A stretch of 21,118 nucleotides of DNA from NCBI GenBank assembly GCA_034429275.1, contig DAOUFU010000088.1, positions 1 through 21,118 of the forward strand, in the 5' to 3' direction. Made by a program: the position numbers and the translations under genes. The notes beneath the pieces were generated by a model. The model did not search any database, was not told the origin of the DNA, and was given only the letters and a program-made list of their open reading frames with translations. Below are positions 15,024 through 21,118 of this stretch, one piece after another. Position 1 is the stretch's first letter, and each line of letters begins with the position of its first letter. The DNA comes from DAOUFU01 sp034429275. GTDB lineage: Bacteria > Chloroflexota > Anaerolineae > Aggregatilineales > Aggregatilineaceae.

Positions 15024-16358
15024 ATGAAAGGACATACCGGCGTGATTGACTATAAGCAGCAGTTGTTGGAGCGTCTGCGCAGCCGCACGGCGACTATTGG
15101 CATTGTGGGTATGGGCTATGTGGGTCTGCCGTTAGCGGTCGAGTTTGCACACGTGGGATATCATGTCATCGGCCTGGACTTGCTGGAAGACAAAGTCGCC
15201 AAATTGAACTCCGGCAAGAGCTATATTCCCGATGTTCCCAGCGAGGTGCTGTCTCCGCTGGTGGCTTCGGGGCATCTGCGGGCGACAACCAGCTACGACG
15301 ACCTGGCGACGGCAGATGTCATCAGCATTTGCGTGCCCACCCCCCTGCGTAAAACCAAAGACCCCGATATGAGCCATGTGATCGACGCTGCCGATCATGT
15401 GGCTTCCATCCGGCATCCAGGGATGCTGGTAGTGCTCGAAAGCACGACCTATCCGGGTACTACCGAAGAAGTCATTGTGCCGCGCCTGCTCGATTCCAAC
15501 CTGGAAGTGGGCAAAAACATTTTTGTGGCATTTTCACCGGAGCGTGTGGACCCCGGCAACCCCACCTATGGGGTGCGGAATACGCCCAAAGTGGTGGGCG
15601 GCGTCACTCCGGCGTGCACCGAGGTGGTCACCGCGTTGTATGAGCCTGCGGTCGAGCGGGTCATCCAGGTGTCTTCCCCGACCGCTGCCGAGATGGTCAA
15701 GCTGCTGGAGAACACCTTCCGCGCGGTGAATATCGGCCTGGTGAATGAGATGGCGCTCATGTGTGCCCGGCTGGGGATCGATGTGTGGGAAGTCATTCGT
15801 GCGGCTGGGACCAAGCCGTTCGGCTTCATGCCGTTCTATCCTGGCCCTGGCCTGGGTGGGCACTGCATCCCGATCGATCCGCTCTATCTGAGCTGGAAGC
15901 TGCGGGCGCTGAACTATACGGCGCGATTCATCGAGCTGGCAAGCGAGATCAACACCTCAATGCCCTACTACGTGATCGACCTGGTGGTGGACGCGCTGAA
16001 CGACGAGGGGAAGGCGCTCAAGGGATCAAAAGTCGGCGTCCTGGGGATGGCCTACAAGCGCGATATCGACGCCGTGCGCGAGTCCCCCGCTCTGGATATT
16101 CATGAACTGCTCGAAGAAAAGGGCGCTCATGTCACCTTCAACGATCCATATGTGGCCAGCGTGCGCCTTTCGGGTGGGCGCGAAGCGCGCAGCGTAGAAC
16201 TCACACCGGAATGGCTGGCAGCCCAGGACTGCGTTGTGATCGTCACCGATCACAAGGTATATGATGTGAGCTTCATCCTGGAACATGCTCGCCTGGTGGT
16301 GGATACGCGCAATATGATCGGCAGCCAGAGCGGTAAAGCGCGCGTGGTGCGTCTGTAG
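15024..16358 (+). CDS. Nucleotide-sugar dehydrogenase, WbpA/UDP-GlcNAc 6-dehydrogenase type
   Basis: This is a 444-aa UDP-glucose/GDP-mannose dehydrogenase family enzyme that oxidises C6 of a UDP-sugar in two NAD-dependent steps to give a UDP-uronic acid. The NAD-binding motif GMGYVG is at 29-34, the substrate segment ESTTYPGTTEE at 139-149, FSPERVDPGN at 170-179, Lys226 and Asn230 in the catalytic helix MVKLLENTFRAVNI, and the nucleophile Cys281 in GLGGHCIPIDP. The ESTTYPGT and FSPERVDPGN patterns favour the UDP-GlcNAc (WbpA) type over UDP-glucose dehydrogenase, but this is inference. Start ATG 15024 has AGGG 7 nt upstream; the in-frame GTG at 15042 has AAAGGA 9 nt upstream and is a real alternative. 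It is the first gene behind the promoter at 14967-14995. Confidence 0.92.
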   Translation: MKGHTGVIDYKQQLLERLRSRTATIGIVGMGYVGLPLAVEFAHVGYHVIGLDLLEDKVAKLNSGKSYIPDVPSEVLSPLVASGHLRATTSYDDLATADVISICVPTPLRKTKDPDMSHVIDAADHVASIRHPGMLVVLESTTYPGTTEEVIVPRLLDSNLEVGKNIFVAFSPERVDPGNPTYGVRNTPKVVGGVTPACTEVVTALYEPAVERVIQVSSPTAAEMVKLLENTFRAVNIGLVNEMALMCARLGIDVWEVIRAAGTKPFGFMPFYPGPGLGGHCIPIDPLYLSWKLRALNYTARFIELASEINTSMPYYVIDLVVDALNDEGKALKGSKVGVLGMAYKRDIDAVRESPALDIHELLEEKGAHVTFNDPYVASVRLSGGREARSVELTPEWLAAQDCVVIVTDHKVYDVSFILEHARLVVDTRNMIGSQSGKARVVRL

Positions 16359-16376
16359 GCGGGCTTGCACCAGACA

Positions 16377-17510
16377 ATGCGTCTTTTTGTCGCCAGCGGC
16401 ATTTTTCATCCGGAACCGGGCGGACCGGCTACCTATCTCGCGCGCCTGCTGCCCGAAATCCAGGCACGCGGGCACGAGGTGCGCGTGCTGACGTTTGGTG
16501 ACGCGCCGACGGCGGGGTATCCCTACCCTGTACGGCGCATCCCGCGCCGCGTGCTCCTGGTGCGGATGATGCACTATGCGGCGGCGAGCTGGGGCGATCT
16601 TCGCCGCGCCGATGTAGTCTTTGTCAACAGCCTGGGGCTGCCCCTGGTTGGAAGCACCCGCGCGCCGCGTGTACTCAAAGTGGTAGGGGACCTGGCATGG
16701 GAGCGGGCGGTGAACAGGGGCTGGCTCGCGCCCGATGAGGACATCGACGTTTTCCAGCGACAGAGATATGGCTGGCGAGTAGAGATGCTCAAAATGCTGC
16801 GTGCCCGTGAGGTCCGGCGCGCGGAGCGCGTGATCGTGCCCAGCCGCTACTTGCGAGAGATGGTGATTGGATGGGGGGCAGCGCCGGAGCGCGTCCAGGT
16901 TATCCTGAATGCGCTGGCTCCCGGTGCCGCTGCCAGCGCGCTCGATCCCGCCGCAGCGCGTGCTCACCTGGGGCTTCCTGATGGCCCCTTGTTGCTCACC
17001 GTGGCACGCCTGGTGTCCTGGAAAGGGATCGAGCACCTGCTTCGCGCGATGATCGGTGTGCCCCATGCGCGCCTGTTGATCGCGGGCGATGGCCCCGACG
17101 AGGCGCGTCTGCGCGCGGTGGCTGCCCGTGAAGGGGTAGCCGATCGCGCCGTGTTTCTGGGGCGTGTGCCGCGTGAGGCCCTGGCCGTCATGTTCAGGGC
17201 GGCAGACTATACCGTGCTTTATTCAGGGTATGAGGGGTTGTCGCACACTTTGCTCGAGTCGCTGCTGGCCGGGACGCCGGTTATCGCCAGCGACAAAGGC
17301 GGCAACCCGGAAGTTGTTACCCATGGCCACAATGGGCTGCTCGTCCCCTATGTAGATGTGGAGGCGCTGTCCGAAACACTGCGGGTCGCGCTGAGCGGTG
17401 ATACTCGCTCACACCTGGCGGCCCACTGCGCGGATGGATTGGAGCGCTTCCGGTGGGAAGTTATGGTTGATCAGACAGTGGCGGCATTGGAGGGGGTATG
17501 CGCGTGCTGA
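16377..17510 (+). CDS. GT4 family glycosyltransferase (first of five in series)
   Basis: This is a 377-aa GT-B glycosyltransferase starting MRLFVASGIFHPEPGGPATY, with the PGGP loop of the acceptor domain. The donor domain shows LLLTVARLVSWKGIEHLL, the GDGPDE segment and a full EX7E motif in YEGLSHTLLESLLAGTPVI. An N-terminal insert includes WERAVNRGWL. It starts 18 nt after the dehydrogenase stop; a TTG at 16365 is a possible longer start. The 3' end overlaps the next glycosyltransferase by 13 nt. Donor sugar is unknown. Confidence 0.9.
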   Translation: MRLFVASGIFHPEPGGPATYLARLLPEIQARGHEVRVLTFGDAPTAGYPYPVRRIPRRVLLVRMMHYAAASWGDLRRADVVFVNSLGLPLVGSTRAPRVLKVVGDLAWERAVNRGWLAPDEDIDVFQRQRYGWRVEMLKMLRAREVRRAERVIVPSRYLREMVIGWGAAPERVQVILNALAPGAAASALDPAAARAHLGLPDGPLLLTVARLVSWKGIEHLLRAMIGVPHARLLIAGDGPDEARLRAVAAREGVADRAVFLGRVPREALAVMFRAADYTVLYSGYEGLSHTLLESLLAGTPVIASDKGGNPEVVTHGHNGLLVPYVDVEALSETLRVALSGDTRSHLAAHCADGLERFRWEVMVDQTVAALEGVCAC

Positions 17511-18643
17511 TGATCAGCCTGGATGGGAGCCTGCTCGGTGAGGAACATGGCGATACCGTCCAGCGTCACCTGGAATACGCGCGGCGCATCGGCGATCTGC
17601 GAATCGTGGTGTATAACACGGCATCCAATCCACAGCCGCCGCACCAGTTTTCCGAGCACCTGACGGTTTACCCGACAAACTGCCGTTCCCCCTATCTTTT
17701 CCCCTGGCGGGCGTTCCGGGTGGCCTCGCAGGTCCAGCGCGAGGCCCCTGCCGAAGTGCTCACAGCGCAGGATCCATTCACAACCGGACTGGTGGGGGTG
17801 CTGCTCAAGTGGCGTTTTGGGCTGCCGCTGAATGTGCAGAGCCACAGCACGTTTTTCACCAATCCCCATTGGATCGCCGAGCACCCGGTGCGCAACCGGG
17901 CACTACGTACATTGGGGCAGTGGGTGATTCGCCGCGCCGATACGCACCGCGTACTGACGGACTATGAAAAGGGAGTGTATACCCGGTTAGGGGTGGCGCC
18001 GGATCGGATCACGGTAGTGAGCGTCCCCGTTCGCCTGGATCGATTTGCTACACCTGTGCCGGAAGAACAACAGCTGGCGCTGCGAGAGCACCTGGGCATT
18101 GCGCCGGATGCTCCGGTAGCGATATGGGTTGGGCTGCCGGTAGCCTTCAAGCATATCGACCTGCTGCTGGATGCGTTTGCCCTGGTCCATGACCGGCTGC
18201 GGGAAGCGCGGCTGCTGTTGGTGGGTGATTTCACCCGCTTTCCCCAATATGTGCAGCGCGCTGATCCGGCATACGTGTGCTTCGCGGGTCGTGTCCCTCA
18301 CGACGATCTGCCCCCTTACTACGCTCTGGCCGATGTGTATGCCCACAGCTCGTATTATGAGGGCGTGCCGCGCGTTTTGATGGAAGCCCTGGCAGCGGGC
18401 AGACCGGTGGTTTCGACGCGAGCAGTCGGCACCAGCGCCGTTGTGCGCGAGGGGGAGACCGGCCTGTTGTGCGATCACACGCCGGAGGCGCTGGCGGAAA
18501 ATCTGCTCGCGCTGCTGGGTGACTTGGACCGGGCGCGGCGAATGGGGGCCGCCGGGCAGGCCGATGTGCTCGAACGTTTCGATTACGAACGGCTGATGAC
18601 GGCGATTGTGGAGAGTTATCGAAACACGCTGGAGAGAGCGTGA
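17498..18643 (+). CDS. GT4 family glycosyltransferase (second in series)
   Basis: This is a 381-aa protein starting MRVLMISLDGSLLGEEHGD. The acceptor-domain region contains LTAQDPFTTGLVG and VQSHSTFF, typical of GT4 enzymes of the amylovoran/colanic-acid type. The donor domain has WVGLPVAFKHIDLLLDAF and the EX7E signature in YYEGVPRVLMEALAAGRPVV. A strong GGAGG lies 4 nt before the ATG, inside the end of the preceding gene, so translation is coupled and independently initiated. Its TGA shares one base with the ATG of the next gene. Confidence 0.9.
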   Translation: MRVLMISLDGSLLGEEHGDTVQRHLEYARRIGDLRIVVYNTASNPQPPHQFSEHLTVYPTNCRSPYLFPWRAFRVASQVQREAPAEVLTAQDPFTTGLVGVLLKWRFGLPLNVQSHSTFFTNPHWIAEHPVRNRALRTLGQWVIRRADTHRVLTDYEKGVYTRLGVAPDRITVVSVPVRLDRFATPVPEEQQLALREHLGIAPDAPVAIWVGLPVAFKHIDLLLDAFALVHDRLREARLLLVGDFTRFPQYVQRADPAYVCFAGRVPHDDLPPYYALADVYAHSSYYEGVPRVLMEALAAGRPVVSTRAVGTSAVVREGETGLLCDHTPEALAENLLALLGDLDRARRMGAAGQADVLERFDYERLMTAIVESYRNTLERA

Positions 18644-19713
18644 TGCGCGTGTTGATGATTGTGCAGTGTGTGGATGAGAATCACCCGGCCCTGGCGTTTG
18701 TGGTGGGGTGGATACACGCGCTGGCGGCCCAGGTTGAGCATCTGGATGTGCTCACGCTGGAACAGGGTAGCGCATCATTGCCCGCCAATGTGACCGTGCA
18801 TTCGATGGGTAAAGAGCGTGGATACAGCCGCGTGCGTGAGCTGTGGGAGTTCTACCGGGTGCTGCGGCAGGTGGTGGGCAGCGTTGACGTGATCTTTGCG
18901 CACATGGTCCCGCGCTATACCTGGCTGGCAGCGCCCTATGCAGCGATTTATCGTAAGCCCCAGATGCTTTGGTTCACTCACCGGCAAGTCAGCACGGAGC
19001 TTTGGCTGGCATTGGCCTGCGCGCGTTGGGTTACGACGGCGGCCCCAGATAGTTTTCCGATCCCCAGCCCCAAAGTGCATGTGATGGGGCACGGCATCGA
19101 TACGGACCTGTTTTCGCCGGGCGAGCCGCCGCCGGACGAAGTTCCGCTGGTGGTAGCAGTGGGACGGATCACGCCGATCAAGCATCACGACGCGCTGCTG
19201 GAGGCGGCTGGGCTGTTGCGCGCGCGACCCGGGGTCCCACGGGTGCGGTTTGCGGTGGCAGGGGATGTGGCCGCGCCGGGTGACCGGGCATATCGCGAGC
19301 GGCTGCTTGCCCGGCGTGATGCGCTGGGGCTGAGCGCCGATGATTTTGCCCTGTTGGGGCCGTTGCCTCCGCGCGACCTGGTGACGCTTTATCGCCGCGC
19401 CAGCGTGGTTACAAACCTCAGCCCGGTGGGCTTGTTCGACAAAGCCGCCCTGGAAGCTATGCTGACCGCCACGCCGGTGATTGTCTCAAATCCGGCCTTT
19501 GATCCTCTGTTGGGAGATCACCGGGACGCGCTGCGCGTGACTGCCCCAGACGATGCGGCAGGGGCGGCGGACCGGATCGCCGGGCTGCTGGCGATGCCGG
19601 CGGAGCAGCGCGCGCTGATGGGGCGCGATCTGCGCGCACGCGCGGCAGCGGAGCATGGGCTGGACCGCCTGATGGAGCGCCTGGTCGGGTTGATGCAGGA
19701 GTCGCGCCGATGA
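18643..19713 (+). CDS. GT4 family glycosyltransferase with altered EX7E motif (third in series)
   Basis: This is a 356-aa GT-B glycosyltransferase starting MRVLMIVQCVDENHPAL. The donor domain entry is VVAVGRITPIKHHDALLEA. In the EX7E region the sequence is SPVGLFDKAALEAML: the second Glu is kept but the first is Gly, a pattern seen in some GT4 subgroups. A GTG one codon earlier at 18640 is possible, but the ATG at 18643, with GGAGAGA upstream, gives the normal N-terminus. It overlaps the preceding stop by one base (TGATG) and the next gene by ATGA. Confidence 0.87.
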   Translation: MRVLMIVQCVDENHPALAFVVGWIHALAAQVEHLDVLTLEQGSASLPANVTVHSMGKERGYSRVRELWEFYRVLRQVVGSVDVIFAHMVPRYTWLAAPYAAIYRKPQMLWFTHRQVSTELWLALACARWVTTAAPDSFPIPSPKVHVMGHGIDTDLFSPGEPPPDEVPLVVAVGRITPIKHHDALLEAAGLLRARPGVPRVRFAVAGDVAAPGDRAYRERLLARRDALGLSADDFALLGPLPPRDLVTLYRRASVVTNLSPVGLFDKAALEAMLTATPVIVSNPAFDPLLGDHRDALRVTAPDDAAGAADRIAGLLAMPAEQRALMGRDLRARAAAEHGLDRLMERLVGLMQESRR

Positions 19714-20891
19714 CCTCTGGTCCACACCTGATCTATGTATCGAACAATCGCCTGCCGACCGAGCGCGCGCATGGACTGCAGATTGTGCAGAACTGCGAAG
19801 CGCTGGCGAATGCCGGGTACACGGTGACATTGGTCGGACCGCGCCGTCATCTTTCGCCCGAAGCGCGCAATGTGCCCATTTGGGACTATTATGGGGTGGC
19901 GAAGAATTTTACGTTCGTGCGCGTGTGGTGTCTTGACCTGCTGCACTGGCTGCCACGCGCGCAGGCCGCTTTTTTGCTGCAAACGCTGACTTACCTGGTT
20001 GCGCTGGCCATCTGGCTGCTGCGGCGTCCGGCGGATGTCATTTTCACGCGCGATGTCTTCGTTGCGGCGATGGTGGCCGCGCTGCGTCCACGTGTACAAT
20101 TGGCCTACGAAGTGCACCAGATCAACCGGACTCGCCTGGGATGTGCGCTGCAGTCGTTTGTGGTGCGACGGGCCGCAGTGATCGCGCTCCCGCGGCACCT
20201 GGCCGATCAGCTTGAGGAACGCGGGGCATCGCCCCAGCGAATGATCGTTGCGCACGATGGCATTCGCGGTGGGCGCTTCGATTCGCTGCCGGAGATTGAG
20301 GCTGCGCGAGCAGCAGTGGGTTGGCCGGTGGAGGCGTTTATCGTCGGCTGGGTTGGGCGCCTGGCGACGCTGGGCATGGACAAAGGCGTGGGGACACTGG
20401 TAGATGCAATGGCGAACGTGGACGGCGCGACACTGGCTGTCATCGGTGGGCCTGGCGAGGCCGTAGAACAGCTGCGACAGCGGTGGACCGCGGCAGGACT
20501 GCCGTCGGAACGATTCATAACGCCCGGACAGGTCGCGCCTGCCGACGTGCCGCGTTACCTGGCCGCATGTGATGTGTGTGCCATGCCTTTTCCCTGGACC
20601 GAACACTTCGCTTATTATGCGTCGCCTATCAAGCTGTTTGAATACATGGCAGCGGGCCGCGCTGTCGTGGCTTCCGATCTGCCCTCTACTGCTGAAGTGG
20701 TAACCCACGAGGAATCGGCTTTGTTAGTCCCGCCAGGCGATGTGGATGCGTTGAGGGCGGCCATTGTGCGTTTGCGTGACGACCCGGCTTTGCGCGAGCG
20801 CCTGGGGCATAGGGCGCGTGAAATCGCGCTGGCAACATATACGTGGGACGCCAGGGCGCATTCCATCCGCCAGGTTCTGGAGAACGCTTAG
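19710..20891 (+). CDS. GT4 family glycosyltransferase (fourth in series)
   Basis: This is a 393-aa GT-B glycosyltransferase. The N-terminal domain begins LIYVSNNRLPTERAHGLQIV, followed by a membrane-proximal hydrophobic stretch (AAFLLQTLTYLVALAIWLL, about 89-107) that may dock on the membrane, and IFTRDVFVAAM. The donor domain has WVGRLATLGMDKGVGTLV and HFAYYASPIKLFEYMAAGRAVVASD in two parts; in this subgroup SPxKLFEYMA replaces the first Glu of EX7E. AGGAG lies 8 nt before the ATG and the start overlaps the upstream stop by 4 nt. It may transfer hexose or N-acetylhexosamine; donor unknown. Confidence 0.9.
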   Translation: MTSGPHLIYVSNNRLPTERAHGLQIVQNCEALANAGYTVTLVGPRRHLSPEARNVPIWDYYGVAKNFTFVRVWCLDLLHWLPRAQAAFLLQTLTYLVALAIWLLRRPADVIFTRDVFVAAMVAALRPRVQLAYEVHQINRTRLGCALQSFVVRRAAVIALPRHLADQLEERGASPQRMIVAHDGIRGGRFDSLPEIEAARAAVGWPVEAFIVGWVGRLATLGMDKGVGTLVDAMANVDGATLAVIGGPGEAVEQLRQRWTAAGLPSERFITPGQVAPADVPRYLAACDVCAMPFPWTEHFAYYASPIKLFEYMAAGRAVVASDLPSTAEVVTHEESALLVPPGDVDALRAAIVRLRDDPALRERLGHRAREIALATYTWDARAHSIRQVLENA

Positions 20892-20894
20892 TCT

Positions 20895-21118
20895 ATGCGT
20901 GTCGGCATGGTGACGCCGGAAATTGCATCCGGCTACGGATGGGCACGCTATGCGCTGGAACTCGCAGCAGGATTGAAGGCGCATGGTGTAGAGGTGGTCG
21001 CCCTGACCCAACCTGACCCTGCGCCTGTGTGGGACGGTATTGTCCCTGATGATCTTCGCCCGGTGCTGCCGCATCTCGTGCCGCCGCGCCGGGGATTTCT
21101 GCTGCGCTGCCTGCTGGC
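20895..21118 (+). CDS. GT4-type glycosyltransferase, N-terminal part (cut by window edge)
   Basis: An open frame starts at ATG 20895, 3 nt after the preceding stop, and runs off the right edge (about 74 residues). It begins MRVGMVTPEIASGYGWARY, the GT4 N-terminal strand and loop, with a following acceptor-domain helix LELAAGLKAHGVEVVALT. It continues the series of glycosyltransferase genes. No strong Shine-Dalgarno is close (GGAG is 12 nt away). The C-terminal domain is not visible. Confidence 0.75.
   Translation, partial: MRVGMVTPEIASGYGWARYALELAAGLKAHGVEVVALTQPDPAPVWDGIVPDDLRPVLPHLVPPRRGFLLRCLL

Noticed and set aside
16026..17066. 346-codon minus-strand frame opposite the dehydrogenase and GT4 gene
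   Set aside because: Shadow frame with no motif, overlapping two clear genes.
19518..20708. 396-codon minus-strand frame opposite GT4 genes
   Set aside because: Same reason: opposite strand encodes intact glycosyltransferases and the product looks like random composition.
1..21118. CRISPR array, tRNA, rRNA, transposase, prophage or toxin-antitoxin genes
   Set aside because: Looked for by repeat spacing and protein motifs; none seen. No stretch longer than about 220 nt is without a gene.

Overview
The window is a GC-rich, almost fully coding bacterial segment dominated by two blocks of cell-surface polysaccharide genes separated by a short housekeeping block. Family make-up (many GT4 glycosyltransferases, a LegB-like dehydratase, an EPS-associated AsnB, a group-III-like phosphofructokinase, a divergent YchF) and the style of the proteins suggest a Chloroflexota bacterium, perhaps Anaerolineae. 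That is an impression from protein character, not a database result. I see no rRNA, tRNA, CRISPR array, transposase or phage gene.

Left block (minus strand, from about 10612 down to base 1): a nine-gene run in one direction. In transcription order it holds a GT39-like membrane glycosyltransferase, a GT4 glycosyltransferase, a Wzx-type flippase, an AsnB-type amidotransferase, a CgeB-type glycosyltransferase, a SAM methyltransferase, a GT2 glycosyltransferase, a LegB-type NAD-dependent dehydratase, and a GT4 glycosyltransferase cut by the left edge. The first six are spaced 1-12 nt apart and look like one operon. A 153-nt gap before the GT2 gene carries a possible internal promoter.

Middle block (10613-15023): a divergent intergenic region is followed by three plus-strand genes: a small lipoprotein of unknown function, 6-phosphofructokinase, and a membrane-anchored alpha/beta hydrolase. 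Two minus-strand genes follow: a 67-aa cysteine-rich zinc-ribbon-like protein, whose 3' end overlaps the hydrolase by 11 bp, and the P-loop ATPase YchF.

Right block (plus strand, 15024 to the right edge): a consensus-like sigma-70-type promoter drives a nucleotide-sugar dehydrogenase of the WbpA/UDP-GlcNAc 6-dehydrogenase type, followed by five GT4 glycosyltransferases, the last cut by the right edge. Several of these genes overlap by 1-13 nt.

Taken together the genes could make activated uronic-acid and 4-keto-6-deoxy sugars, assemble a lipid-linked repeat unit with up to ten glycosyltransferases, methylate and possibly amidate it, and flip it across the membrane. The initiating phosphoglycosyltransferase, the Wzy polymerase and chain-length or export proteins are not in this window. 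I found no clearly novel system. The most notable points are a possible uronamide pathway, unusual active-site residues and an insert in the phosphofructokinase, sequence blocks shared between two intergenic regions, and a strong hairpin at the overlapping 3' ends of two convergent genes.
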